NCBI GenBank assembly: GCA_025531455.1
Contig: JAMYHL010000027.1
Coordinates: forward strand, 124,001 to 188,000
Length of the DNA: 64,000 nucleotides
Source: Apiotrichum sp. Y4204
Lineage: Eukaryota; Basidiomycota; Tremellomycetes; Trichosporonales; Trichosporonaceae
Reading direction: 5' to 3'
The translations under genes and the position numbers were made by a program. Position 1 is the stretch's first letter; every line of letters starts with the position of its first letter. This document shows, piece by piece, positions 22,910 to 34,006 of the stretch. The notes under the pieces are model-generated. The model worked only from the letters and a program-made list of their open reading frames with translations, ran no database searches and was not told the origin of the DNA.

Positions 22910-25242
22910 ATGGCGACCTTCTCCGCCTCGGCGGCCGTGAGCGAGGTGCTGCGGCAACCGGACGATCTCGTCAAACTTGCCGCGTATCGTAACAAACTGC
23001 TCAAGGAGAAGGCGACGCTCGATGCCAAGCTGCAAGAGGGCGTACGGCAGCAGCTTGACGCGACACGTGCGGCGCTGGTGCAGCTACAGGAGTCGCGCGC
23101 GGCGGCTGCCATTATCCGCGAGGAGATGATCGAGGTGGAGAAGCTCAAGCGGGACAAGGACGAGGGCGAGGCGTTTGACAAGATCACACGCGTGAGCACG
23201 GTGCACCGAAACTTTGCGCAGACGGCCAAGATGGTCACCCAGCTGCAGAGCATGGCGGACAAGGTGGATAATCTAGCTGCCATGCTGCAGGACGACCAGC
23301 ACGGTGGCGTGATAGGACCGAGTCCCAACCTCCTACCGATCCACTTCCAGCTTCAGCAGCTCGAGAGCTTCCGCGACGAGACGATGCACCAGGCGCAACG
23401 GGGGAACAATGAAAGTCGTCTCACCCTTCTCAAGTGGTTTGAACCACTCGACGCGCTTGGGAAGGAGTTCGAGTCGTGGCTTTGGGACATTGCAGGCAAT
23501 GTCGTCGAGCTCGCGCGCCAGGGTTACGGCGGGACCGTCGTCCGCCTCGTCAAGATCATACAGTTTGAGCAGCTCGAGGACGAGAAGGCGGTTGCGTTGC
23601 GCCTCGTACGAAAGGTCGCAACACCGGATACGGCATCTAAGTTTCGCTCAAATCAGTCGGCGTCGCGAGTAATAAAGAACTACCGACACAAGATGTTCGA
23701 CGCGATGGAGGCGTCCACAAGAGGAAAGTTCGACTACTATCTTCACAAGTCTGGCGGCGACACGATGGAGTTTATAGAGTCGCTCCAGTTCATATACAAG
23801 GACATTATTCGCATCAAGGACGACGTCGAGCCGCTCTTCCCGCCCGATATGGAGATTGGCAAGTGGTTGATCAAGAAGTACCACACGGTGCTCAACCAGG
23901 TCCTCACCACGGTCGTCGAGGGGGCTCCTGAGGCAGCTGCGCTTCTCCACATTCACGCATGGACGAAGGAGTACCGCCAGAGCATGAAGGAGCTCGAGGT
24001 GCCGAAAGAATGGCTGCAGCCGCCACTGCTTGATGGTCGCGCGCAGGATCTCATCGAAGACTATGTGCAACTTATCATCACGAAGCTCGTGGAGTGGACC
24101 AACAATCTCCAAGCGGAGGAGACGAACAAGTTCAGAAGCCGTCCTGAGGAGCCGAATTCGGGTCCCGACGGTCTGTTCGGCATGACCGGCGTGGTCGACC
24201 TCTTCCAGCTCATCAACCAGCAGGTCGATCTGGCGCTCGACTCGAATCAAGGAGCGGTCCTCGCACGCGTTGTCACCGAATCTTCGAACATCATGCGCAC
24301 GCTACAGAGCGAGTGGATTAAGCTCATCGGCGAGGAGGCCCGTCTCCAGACCGAGAAGAAGCCCGAGGAGCTCGCCCCAGGTCTCACAGAGTACACTATG
24401 GCCCTTGCCAACGACCAGCTCCGCGCCGCAGATTACACCGAGGCGCTACAGGGCCGCCTCGAGCCGCTTGTCTCGGACAAGTACAAGGGCGTGATTGCCG
24501 ACCGCCTCAACGAAGCTATTGACGGCTACCTCGATGTCGCGAAACGGTGTACGTCCGCGCTTGTCGAATACGTGTTCAACGACATCCGCCCGGCCACGCG
24601 TGCGCTTTTCACGGCGCAGTGGTACACCGACGGCCTGGTCGCGCAGATTATTGCGACTCTTCGCGACTACATGGGCGACTACTCTGCGCGCCTCAACCCT
24701 GTCATTTTCGACATCGTCGTGGAGGACATGCTCGATGCCTTCCTCATCACGTACCTGACAGCACTGCGGCGCGCTCCAGCCAAATCGCTCAAGATGCCCG
24801 GCGCAGTGCAGCAGCTGCGCAACGACATTTCGATGGCGTTCGACTTTTTCGTGCAGTACAAGCCGGCCGAGGAGCTCGAGGAGTCGCTGGCAGTCATGGA
24901 CCAGGTCGCGTCGCTTCTCTCCGCCTCGCCCCAGATGGTGTTTATGGACTACTGGAGCTTTGCCAAGGTGCATGGCCCCCAGCTCCCGTTCGTCGAGTCG
25001 ATCATGCGCGCACGAGACGACCTCGACCGCTCGGCCCTCAGCGAGGTCATGGACACGCTCAAGCGCAAGGTCCGCGAGGAGGAGATCCAGGATCCCCCGG
25101 AGCCCACCATCATGGTAAGTAAAGTCGAGCTAACGTTCTAGTATGCGCAGCTCACACTCAGGTCAAAGTCGTCGGCAACACAGGCCTCATGGCCAACCTT
25201 TCAAGTCTTGCCGACCGCGTGGGTATCTCGGGGAGGATATAG
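22910..25242 (+). CDS. SEC6: Exocyst complex subunit Sec6
   Basis: Exons 22910-25114 and 25162-25242 give 761 residues. Sec6 (EXOC3) is a CATCHR-fold subunit of the exocyst, which tethers secretory vesicles to the plasma membrane before SNARE fusion and interacts with Sec8 and the Sec9/Sso SNAREs. The whole chain is helical as expected: an N-terminal coiled coil (residues ~20-110), then the conserved body (RHKMFDAMEASTRGKFDYYL, the IYKDIIRIKDDVEPLFPPD region, WTNNLQAEE) and the C-terminal bundle (DDLDRSALSEVMDTLKRKV). The last intron is 47 nt; the final 26 residues (VKVVGNTGLMANLSSL...) match the typical Sec6 C-terminus. The start follows a CA-rich leader. Confidence 0.9.
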
Positions 25243-25642
25243 GTGCCGAAGTAGATGCGCAATGCCTCGCCATCATCCTTTTACGCCTGATATGCCTGTA
25301 CACGTTCACGCCACTACGCGCCGCTTGCTATGCTCGCGACACGCTATCATCCGCCGCTCGCGATGCCCACGACACACTATCACCCACCTACCCGGAGCAA
25401 TCTTATATTCCTGCCACGTACCCCTTGTTTGTACAGTAGACCACACACTACGTGCTTTTAGAACCATGCATGGTATCAGCCCTCGATATACTACGTTACA
25501 GCCGGGAGTTGTTGATGGGTGTCTCGTATTGTTACAATGGTGGTGAATCCCTGCGTGGGACGTGAGGAGTAAAGAAGAAAAAGACACTCTGTCCAAACCC
25601 GTATCTACACATCTAAGCCGTCGATGCACTCCCAGTCTCCAC
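25243..25642. other. Convergent 3' flanks of SEC6 and TRF4
   Basis: A 400-bp gap between two converging genes. It is moderately AT-rich with no coding bias, and presumably contains both polyadenylation regions. Nothing else is seen. Confidence 0.6.
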
Positions 25643-27844
25643 TCAGTCCATGTCGACCGGGTCCTCCTTGACGCCGCCCTTGGCCGCCCAGAACGCCTTG
25701 CGATCGTGAGCCGTGAGTCCCGCTTTGCTGTCCTTGCCTGATGGCGACGGCGCTGCGGACGAATTCGGCCCAGTCGAAGGCCCGTGACTTGCGGTCTTGT
25801 TCGCCTTGTTCTTCTTCTTCTTCTTGCTCTTCTTCGAGGGTTCCTTCTGCGGAGCCTCCTTCTTCCCAGCCTCTTCGTCCTTCTTTGCGTTATTCTCCCG
25901 CTTCTGCCTCTTCTCTTCAGCCAGCTCCTTCGTCCATTTCCGGCGTTGCCTCCTCTTATTTTTCTGGCCATTCTTCCCGTGGACATCGTACCGGGAGTCG
26001 TTGACCTCGCCCTCTTCCGCATCGTGCCGAATCTCGCCTTCCTCCACGCTGTCCTGCGACACCGAGGCAAAGCGCGACTGCGGCGCCGACGAGCCCGTAT
26101 ACCGTACGTCCGAGTCGCCCGAGTCCGAGTCCGACACCTCGTTCAGCATCTGTTGCACGATGCCCTCGTCGTTCCCGTCCAGGATGATCGCGTTCACCGG
26201 GTCCGTACTCCGCACCGGTGGCGGCGGCGTGCGGCGCGTGTCCGTCCGCGGCTCCGCGCGTCCCTTGCCCTTGGTATCTGCTTCAGGGTTTCTGTCCTTT
26301 CGCCCATCGCAGTGCTTCTCGTATGCCCGCGGCACACGCACCGCGTTCTTGCCCATGGTCCGAATAAGCTCGTCGACCTTGCGCTGCAGCACACCCTCGG
26401 CATCCACGGCTTCCATGTTATGGCGGAACTTGCGCGTCTCCTTTGTCACACCCATGATGCTCGCGAGCAGGGACATATTTTCGCTGCTTTCCGTCCGTCC
26501 GGGACCGTACTGCTCGTGCTCGTGCCGATCGATCACCTCCCAGCGCTGGAATAGTGCGGCGGTCAACAGGTCGTACGCGCCGCTAAGCGTCAAACGGACC
26601 TGCCGAATACCGTGTGATCCCTTCGATATGTCGTTCTCCGGGTTCTGCGGGTCCTCGATAGACATCAGGAAACGTTGTGACTCGATGTTCCACCCTCGCC
26701 GAGCCTTCGAGAAATACGAGCCGCCGCGCCTTATTGAGATGCCGACAGTGTCAAAGCTGAAGTTGCGGCCGTAGAGCTCAAAGAACTCGACGAGCAGCAC
26801 GCCGAGGTTCTCGAGCGGGTCCATCTCGCTACGCCGTAGCTTGGGGTGCATCTGCATGAACGAGATGACGAGGCAGATGACCGAATACGATCCAATACCG
26901 CCAGTGTACACCTCGTTCATTGATCGCTGGGCGAGAAACGCCTTCACAACAAGAATGAGCTCTCGCGCGCCGGGAAGTGAGTCGAGGTAGTGCCGGATGA
27001 TGTGGCCTGACTGGACGCCATTTGCCATGTCCGTCGTGGCACACAGAGAAATGTCGACATTGATTTTACCTGTCTGTTTAGCATGTGCTTCACAAAAATG
27101 GACCCACCTTCAGTGGTCACAAACTTGATGATCGGCACTCTTGCCCTTGAGATGACAGCGACGTCGTTGGTGATGCCCTTTGAGCGAATGATGCTAGCCA
27201 GTTGGCGAAGCAGCCTAACCTTGTTGTTCGCGTTCAGTCCCGGGTTCGCGACGACCAGGTCTATGTCGCCAGTCGGGAGGTAAAGTCCCGTCTGCCATGA
27301 TCCAAAGGGCACAGTCTCCGCGGTCCGCCAGCTGTTCCGAATCGTATTGGTGATCAGGTCGATAATGTTTGAGCGCACGCGGATCTCTGCTGGCGTCGGC
27401 GCCATGTACTTGTAAAACGCGTGAATCTCCTCAGACAGCCTGGAGTCAGCAATATTCAAGCCAATGGGCAAGCCAACTTTTAGGTGCTCACATCATGCTC
27501 GGGTGGTCGAAGCGGTACCAGTGCACGGCGTCCGCCCAGGGCGCTGCGCGCTCCGCGGCCCTCTTCTCCTCCTTGAGGTTCCGCGGGCCGGTGTACGGCT
27601 CGCCATAGTTTGGACGCTTGGCAAGCGGCACTCCACCGTCGCTCTTGCGCTTCTTCCCCTTTGGCTCGCTGTCGCTCCCACGCCCCGCAGCCGGCCCCGG
27701 CGAGTCGCGGAAATCCGTGTCGTACGGGGTCGTCTGCGCGTCGCTGGGATTGAAGTCGCTCACGCTCCGGCTTGGACTGCCTGGACTCGGCGCGTCGAAG
27801 CCGATAAAATCGTCGCCTGTGATGAAGCCCGACGTGTCGGCCAT
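25643..27844 (-). CDS. TRF4: Non-canonical poly(A) polymerase Trf4/Cid14 (TRAMP)
   Basis: Exons 27844-27492, 27439-27108 and 27069-25643 give 703 residues. Family members (Trf4/5, Cid14, PAPD5/7) add short A tails to aberrant nuclear RNAs as part of TRAMP, feeding the exosome. The nucleotidyltransferase core is intact: FGSWQTGLYLPTGDIDLVV places GS at 164-165 and the catalytic DxD at 176-178, and the third acidic residue follows in INVDIS. The PAP-associated central domain follows (GSYSVICLVISFMQMHP; ENLGVLLVEFFELYG; NVNF-like region as NFSFDTVGISIRRGG). Downstream is a Lys/Glu/Arg-rich tail with long basic runs (KKSKKKKKNK), consistent with a nuclear or nucleolar location. Convergent with SEC6. 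Confidence 0.92.
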
Positions 27845-28454
27845 TGTGGTGATGGGAGAAAGTGAGAAACGTACAGACACCAGATCACGAGATGCAACGA
27901 TCTGATGAGACTTTTGGGACCTTTGGTCTCCTGTCAACAACCAAAAATCTTGGGCGGCGAAAAACAGCAAAAATCAGTCCTCTTGGGTTTCTTATCAGCT
28001 CCACCCTCATATTGCAGACTGCAGTGTGGACTGACGATGATGTCATAATAACATACAGGTGCTGTGGCAGGTGGCATCTCGAGGCATGGAGCATCGATAC
28101 ATCGATGCATCGAGACAGCAGCTCAGCAGTGCAGCTATTTGAAGTATCCGTTGCCCCTCGTTGACATGATCCAATTGAGATGGCACATTGCAAAGTGTAA
28201 GGGTGCTCTTGCTGTATTCCAATCCGCAGGCCCAAGGTGTATTCGCCTTTCTCATCCTCTCATTCTCCCGTAGTCAACGGGTTTTCCATATTCGCGTTGT
28301 CCAGAGCGCCGCGCCTCTGCTGGGTAGTTAGAGTGTCTGTTACCTTACCCCATTGCAGTACTTGATTTAATTTGCCTAAGCGACAAAGCGGTCCGACTGG
28401 ATTACTTTATTACTTACCCCTGTTGAACGTCCCCCATCCTCGCGCGGGGGGATA

Positions 28455-28710
28455 TCTCATCTTCATGAAAAAAAACTTGTCGAGGTTGAACAATCTTGGG
28501 CATCGCGATAGGTATGTAAGATGATGGAGTCTGGACCACGGGGTATCCCACATGATATCGTCCAGCTCGATTACGCGATTCCTTGAAACGCAAGTAAACT
28601 CTCGGCAAATGACCCGTCTTGGCCTTGCCGGGCCGAAGATTGAATTTTTCCTCTCATCTCCATGGAAGAACCTATCGAGGTTGAACAATCTTGGGCATCG
28701 CGATAGGTAT
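28455..28710. repeat. Direct repeat, two copies offset by 195 nt
   Basis: Copy 1 (28455-28515) and copy 2 (28652-28710) share a perfect 36-base core (28480-28515 and 28675-28710, starting TCGAGGTTGAACAATC and ending GCGATAGGTAT), preceded by an imperfect TCTCATCT[T/C]CATG block. On the minus strand both copies fall in the same open frame and encode LFNLD[K/R]FF. The offset is a multiple of three, so an eroded coding repeat is possible. No known element is recognised. Confidence 0.8.
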
Positions 28711-29376
28711 ATATGTCCATGGATGTGAGCCGTTCCAAAGCACCCACCCAGCCCCTCTTTCTCCCCAACCTGCTCGAGGACTGAGCCTGAACTCCAACTA
28801 CCATTAGTGAGTTTGTCAACACATCGTCAATGCTAATCCTACAGCTGTTGATTCCCCGTCTTTGCGTCGCCCATCAAATAGCGGATTGCATCCCTCAGAC
28901 TTTGAATTAGGGTTTCACCTGAGTTCTGACGGAGGTTTGTGGTTTTTTATAAAGTCCCACATGCAAATTCAAGTGTTGGTCACATCATTTCCGGCCGATA
29001 TTCGCAACCTGCGTGACCGAAGGTCTCCTGCCTTCTTTGAGGGTGGACCACTTGTACTGGACGTGTTCCTGCAACGAGCGACACGCATCTTCCAGGGCGC
29101 GTGGTGGAGAAACAGCGCAACCTGGCCCTGGACGTAGTGATTCTGGTCAATGAGATCCGGGGTACGGGTTATGATCTAAAATTGTTCTGTTTCATTGAGG
29201 ACGTGTTGAGGGACTGCAGGCGCCACATTTGACACGAGTCTGTCATCCGCAGCGCACGCCGGAGCTTGCTTCTCTTCAGCCACGCTGCGATCTGGGTACA
29301 GTAAGATGTGTCCCGTTTTTGGAGAGCCGGACGCGACTCGGGGCGCCTAAGTTTTTATTTATTTTATCAATTTTTA

Positions 29377-29938
29377 TTATTTTTGCATTGTCGGGGGCTG
29401 GGCTTTGGTGCGCGAGGGATTGTTAGCCGTAATGGTATACGAAGGTGTCGGAACATACCCATCCTCTGGGCCCGGAAGGTAGCACCACAGCAGACATCCT
29501 CGACCGCCAATTGGCACAGTCAACCTGCGCCGTCCAATCGTTACAGCTCCCAGACGTGCTTGCCAACATTCTCTTCCCAGTGGGCTTTGTCCTCCGCGTG
29601 CTGCAAGCTGCCCCAGGCCCATGTCCCTGGGTCCTGGATCGACGGGAACGACGTGGAGATTTGTCACCTCAGCCAGGGCCTCGAGGGCGGGGAAGCACCA
29701 AGTAGGCGTTGCCCAGGACAAGTAGCTGAAAATTTCTGGCGAGATCGACGTCTGGCCTTACAGGAAATCCCAGTTCAACCTCTGAGCGACGTCTGGCAAG
29801 AGTCTGCGTGCATATTGGTGTCAGCGGTGTCAACGCGCCAACGGAGGCTGTCAGCAATGAATGTTTGCTGCTCTCAGAGGGACCCTCGACGTGTGTGGGG
29901 TTGGAGAGCTTCTTGAGGGACGTCCCTCCGCACCTCAT
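29377..29938 (-). pseudogene. Possible decayed protein gene
   Basis: Two overlapping minus-strand frames (29938-29669 and 29721-29377) together read like one protein with a frame change near 29700: segments such as LLTASVGALTPLTPICTQT and, in the second frame, FPALEALAEVTNLHVVPVDP. The Leu-rich 'NLHVVPVDPGPRD' style resembles expanded fungal F-box/LRR-like families, but I cannot name it. No start context, introns or full domain can be defined. It may be chance. Confidence 0.25.
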
Positions 29939-30078
29939 GTCAGTATCGGGAACATGTCAGTTGATGTGACAGTTGCGTTCTGTCACTCTCGGAGTCTCGT
30001 GTCTCCCTTCTTGTGTCTCCCTTCAGGCCAAGAATCGGCCTGTTCGACGCCACGCCGCTCGCAAACCCTCTTTCAGTG

Positions 30079-30181
30079 GCTCTTGTGGTGTAGTGGCTAT
30101 CATACTCTCTTAGGGTTGGCGACGGCGTGCCGTGTCATCTTAAGTTGGGAGTGGTCCTCGGTTCAAATCCGGGCAAGGGCC
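30079..30181 (+). tRNA. tRNA-Pro(AGG) with a 30-nt intron
   Basis: Acceptor stem GCTCTTG/CAAGGGC, U8, D-arm GTG-TAGTGGCTAT-CAT, anticodon stem CTCTC/GGGAG, T-arm CTCGG-TTCAAAT-CCGGG and discriminator C (30181). The anticodon loop reads TT-AGG-G, then a 30-nt intron at the canonical position after base 37 (30116-30145), then T. TTAGGG(T) is the standard tRNA-Pro loop. The mature length is 73 nt. The B box GGTTCAAATCC is perfect, and a TTTTT terminator starts at 30182. Some acceptor pairs are G-U wobbles. Confidence 0.92.
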
Positions 30182-30186
30182 TTTTT
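30182..30186 (+). terminator. Pol III terminator of tRNA-Pro
   Basis: A T5 run directly after the tRNA discriminator base. Confidence 0.85.
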
Positions 30187-30417
30187 GAGCCCGAGAGGGC
30201 GAGACTGTGCTGCCCGAGATGCAGCAGACGCAGGGAGAAGATGTCCAGAAGCGCTAGGGGTTGATATCAACTATATCAATGATCAGTGGTTAGTGGAGGA
30301 AGAGGTGTGGTGGAAGGCATTGTGTTGGTTGTTGGTTTGCAAGTTGTTTGCAATGTGTTCCCGTTTTGGAAAAGTGTCATCAAGCCTAACCTACAACGCG
30401 CGACGGATTGCAGCGTC

Positions 30418-31387
30418 TTACAATCCACGACTCCGGATGATTCCCGCAACGCTGCGGGTCGCGAGCTCAAGGAAGCTGATTGCCGAGTCGGCGGCGTTCT
30501 CAATCGTAGTCGCCACACCGCGCATGTCGTCCAGGCGGCGGAGGTTGTGGCGAAGTGTGGACAACGCCGCCGGAAGGTGGGGGTTTGCGGCTGGCATGTG
30601 CGCGAGCGCCTCGGCGGCCTCAGACTCTGTCACTGGAGCCGGGTAAGGCTGGAGGAGGCGTGCTTCTGCAATGTTAGCTTGCGTCATTACAGGGAAGCTC
30701 ACCGGCTGAGAGGTACGCGAGTGCGAGCGCCGCGCGCGAAGTGTACCACTCAAGGCCTGCGCCGCGAGGCTCCCGCATAACGCCGTTACCGGTGTGCGGA
30801 CGGGTAGCGTATACTGCCGCATCGGCGACGTTCCACGCATACGCGAGCGGCGCGGTGGGGTTGCCTGTCGGGAGGGGAAGGCGGCCGCCGGTGGTGTCAA
30901 GCAGTGAGGAAGCTGCTGCTGAGCCGTGTTCCCATGCCTTGGAGGCAACTGCAGCGGGAATAGGACGGTACAGTGGAACGGAGGGGAGGCGGGCGCGAAG
31001 CGCTGCAAGCGCGGGTTCCGGGAGTGGGAGGGAAGCAGGTGTACCAGCTGCGAGGAGGGCGTGCGCTTCGGTGAGGTGTTCGCCGAGGGCGGCCGAGTGC
31101 TCCAGACGTGCGGAGAGGGCGCGCACGAGACGGTCCGTGGATGACGACGAGCCAGAACCAACGTCAGCCATCGCCTGCGCGCCGGCGTCCTCCCAAGCAG
31201 AGACGAGGGCTCGCGGCCCCTCAATGCCTGGGCCGAAGAGCGTGTCGAGCACGCTTTCGCGCGCAGCGGGCGTCATGCTGCTGTGCGAGGGGAGGGAGGC
31301 GAGCGCGGAAGAGAGCGCTGCGCGCGTAAAGCTCGTGCTCGCCACGGAAGGGAGTGCAGCGGCGAGGATGGCGGCGCGGAGGGACAT
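30418..31387 (-). CDS. COQ9: Ubiquinone biosynthesis protein Coq9
   Basis: Exons 31387-30703 and 30665-30418 give 310 residues. COQ9 is a mitochondrial matrix lipid-binding protein of TetR-like fold that presents polyprenyl intermediates to Coq7 in the CoQ synthome. The N-terminus (MSLRAAILAAALPSVASTSF) is Ala/Ser/Arg-rich and fits a short targeting signal. Conserved marks are the short helix-turn region (SHSSMTPAARESVLDTLFGP), the YRPIPAAVASKAWEHG strand and above all LEWYTSRAALALAYLSAGE, matching the family WYT.RA.LA..Y..T/S signature, then the C-terminal helix DSAISFLELATRSVAGI. It shares a short divergent promoter with the mitochondrial aspartyl-tRNA synthetase. Confidence 0.85.
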
Positions 31388-31592
31388 CGTAATGGTGTGG
31401 AGTGTGGTGGTGGTTGTGGTTGTTGTGAGAAATGGAATGGATGGAGGTCGGAGATGGTCGCTGGCGGAGTCAGGCTGGTGGGTCGGGGCCGAAAAGTTGG
31501 CCGGTTGGTTGGCCGAGACCAGCAGCCGTTGCCGATGATAACAAAAAGTCGGAACATTGCACTCCACCCTCACAATCATATCCCATCACACC
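31388..31592. promoter_or_regulatory. Shared divergent promoter, COQ9 / mito-AspRS
   Basis: Only 205 bp separate the two start codons. The plus strand carries GTGGTGGTGGTTGTGGTTG-like runs next to COQ9 and a CA/CT-rich leader next to the synthetase. Both products are mitochondrial, so common control is plausible but not shown. Confidence 0.65.
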
Positions 31593-33877
31593 ATGGCCGC
31601 TCGCATCGTCGCGCTGCGCCAGCTCCGCAGCCTCGCTCTCCGGGGTCCCAGCATTACTCGCAGTGTTGTGCGGTACGCATCTGCCTCGGCACCGGCGCGG
31701 AATGCTGCTGCTCCGGGCAAGATCAAGCCGTTCACACCGTCGTCCCCTCTCCGCGCGCACAGCGGCCCGCGCGAGCGTCCGACGCATGAAATCGAGGCAC
31801 TCTCTCCCGCCCTCGTCGGCGAGAGCATCGTCATTGCCGGGTGGCTTCACTCGGCCCGCCGCGCATCCGACAAGCTCCACTTCTTCACTCTCCGCAGCGC
31901 CCTGGGACAGGTGCAGCTCGTTGTGCGCAACCCCGAGCTCGCTGGCGAGATGATGAAGTGGCCCCTGGAGAGCGTCGTCCAAGTATCAGGCGGTGTTCTC
32001 GCACGCAAGGCCAAGGCGAAGGACGCGTCTCTTCCCGTCGACGAGGTGGAAGTCGAGGTCGACTCGGCGCTCCTCCTCAACCCGGCTGAGAACCTCCCAT
32101 TCTACCCGAACCGCACCCCGCTCGCAAACGAGGACCTCCGCGCCCAGCACCGCTACCTCGACCTGCGTCGCACCGAGCTTGCGTCTAACCTCCGCACCCG
32201 CGCACGCGTCGCTCATCTAGTGCGCAACTACCTCCATGACAACGGGTTCATGGAGGTCGAGACGCCTGTGCTCCTCAACTCTTCGCCGGAGGGCGCGCGC
32301 GAGTTCCTCGTCCCGACCCGCGTGTCGGCTGGCGAGCAGCCGGCATTCTACGCGCTGCCCCAGTCGCCGCAGCAGCCTAAGCAGCTGCTTGTTGCATCTG
32401 GCGCCGTCCCTCGGTATTTCCAGATCGCAAAGTGCTTCCGCGACGAGGATGGGAGGAAGGACAGGCAGCCGGAGTTTACGCAGATCGACCTCGAGATGGC
32501 CTTTGTCGACGGAACCGCCCCTCCGATGACCGAGATGCCGATGCAGGGGTCGTCGCCGTGGCTTATTGGCGGAGCGCAGGTGCGCGACGTCGTGGAGGGC
32601 ATGGTGCGCAAGATCTGGAAGGACATCAAGGGTATCGACCTTCCCCCGTTCCGCGTCATCCCGTACGACGTCGCGATGGACGTCTACGGCTCGGACAAGC
32701 CGGACACGCGCTACGAAATGTACACCCTCCCGATCGGATACTACCCGACGCTCACGGACGAGAGCATCGACAAGATCCTCATGGATGAGAACCAGAGCAC
32801 TGTGGAGTGGATGGTGACCCCGAAGCAGGGCGCGGATGCTCTCGACGTGGGGGCTCTCGCTGGGGAGAACCAGTTCGTGAGTAGGGATGGGGTAGAGTCG
32901 TAGAGTCAAGGCTAGGTGGTGTCGAACATTCAGTCATGGCTTTTAGTCTTCATATAATACTCACTCCAGATCGACTACGTCCGTATCACCCCGGAGAACC
33001 AGTACACCTGGCCGTCCGAGTCGGTCGTCACGCTTCCTCTTGGCCTCAAGCTCGACCCGTCTATCCCTGGGGGCGTGCAGCCTGGCGACATTGTGTGGCT
33101 TTCTCGCCGGACAAAGATCGCGGATGGCGGTTGGACACACCTCGGCCGTCTGAGGGTGCAGATCATGGACACCTTGGTCGAGAAGGGTGAGTCTTGATTG
33201 CTGATTGCAAGCTGTTGGTCTTCGAGAAAAGATTGCTTTCGGTCTCTCAGCCATGTCACTTACCCCAGGCGTTGTTACGCTCCCGAGCGCACCGCACTTC
33301 CTGTGGGTTACCAACTTCCCCCTCTTCACGCGTGCGGACGAGGACAAGTCGTTCCTCTCGAAGGGACGCTGGGCATCAACACACCACCCATTCACGGCCC
33401 CGATCGCCGAGGACGTCGAGGCGCTGGAACGCGGCGAGGTCGAGGGTGTACGTGGGCAGCACTACGACCTCGTACTTGATGGGCAGGAAATCGGCGGCGG
33501 CTCGGTGCGTATCCACGACGCCCAGCTCCAGGAGTACGTCATGCGCGAGGTTCTCCAGCTCGACGAGGACGAGGTCGCGCGCTTCGGACACCTCCTCCGC
33601 GCGTTGCGCTGCGGCGCGCCTCCGCACGGTGGTATGGCTCTCGGTGAGTACATGTATTGCGATCCCTCTGACTCCAGGCTTCGACCGCCTCGTCGCAATC
33701 CTCACGGGTTCCAAGAGCATCAGGGACGTGATTGCGTTCCCCAAGACCGGCGCCGGCTTCGACCCCGTGTTCAAGAGCCCGAGCGCGGCCGTCGACGGCG
33801 TGCTTGACGGGTATGGACTGCGGCCGGCGGCTGAGTCGAAGGCAGAGGAGCCGGAGGTGACGGAGTCCGCAGAATGA
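31593..33877 (+). CDS. MSD1: Mitochondrial aspartyl-tRNA synthetase
   Basis: Exons 31593-32876, 32970-33186, 33269-33643 and 33678-33877 give 691 residues. The class II enzyme is of the bacterial/mitochondrial AspRS type and charges mitochondrial tRNA-Asp. The N-terminus ([20 protein letters not shown] then [10 protein letters not shown]) is a typical mitochondrial presequence. An OB-fold anticodon-binding domain follows ([21 protein letters not shown]). Motif 1 lies around [14 protein letters not shown] and motif 2 around [26 protein letters not shown]. The GAD insert region follows, and motif 3 is in [20 protein letters not shown]. The last intron is only 34 nt. The ATG at 31593 is preceded in frame only by non-ATG codons. 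Confidence 0.94.
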
Positions 33878-34006
33878 GGCTGCCAATTGTAGTCGTGTTT
33901 AGCATCCCCACTTCAGACTCATGCATTTGCATATCATGAACGGAGAGAGCTGCCGTTCCCCAGAACTTCAAACCCAAGATGTAATCATACAATACATACA
34001 ATGCCA

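Larger units (their letters stand above)
27845..30078. other. Gene-poor region with repeat and possible gene relic
   Basis: It contains the TRF4 promoter, a direct repeat (28455-28515 and 28652-28710), a possible decayed gene on the minus strand (29377-29938) and AT-rich stretches (for example 29350-29395). No intact protein gene is recognised. Confidence 0.5.

Noticed and set aside
25784..26774. Two long plus-strand frames
   Set aside because: Antisense to TRF4; Phe/Leu/Ser-rich low complexity produced by the Lys/Glu-rich tail of the real gene.
29308..29916. 202-codon plus-strand frame near tRNA-Pro
   Set aside because: No coding bias and no domain; the opposite strand reads more like protein, and neither is intact.
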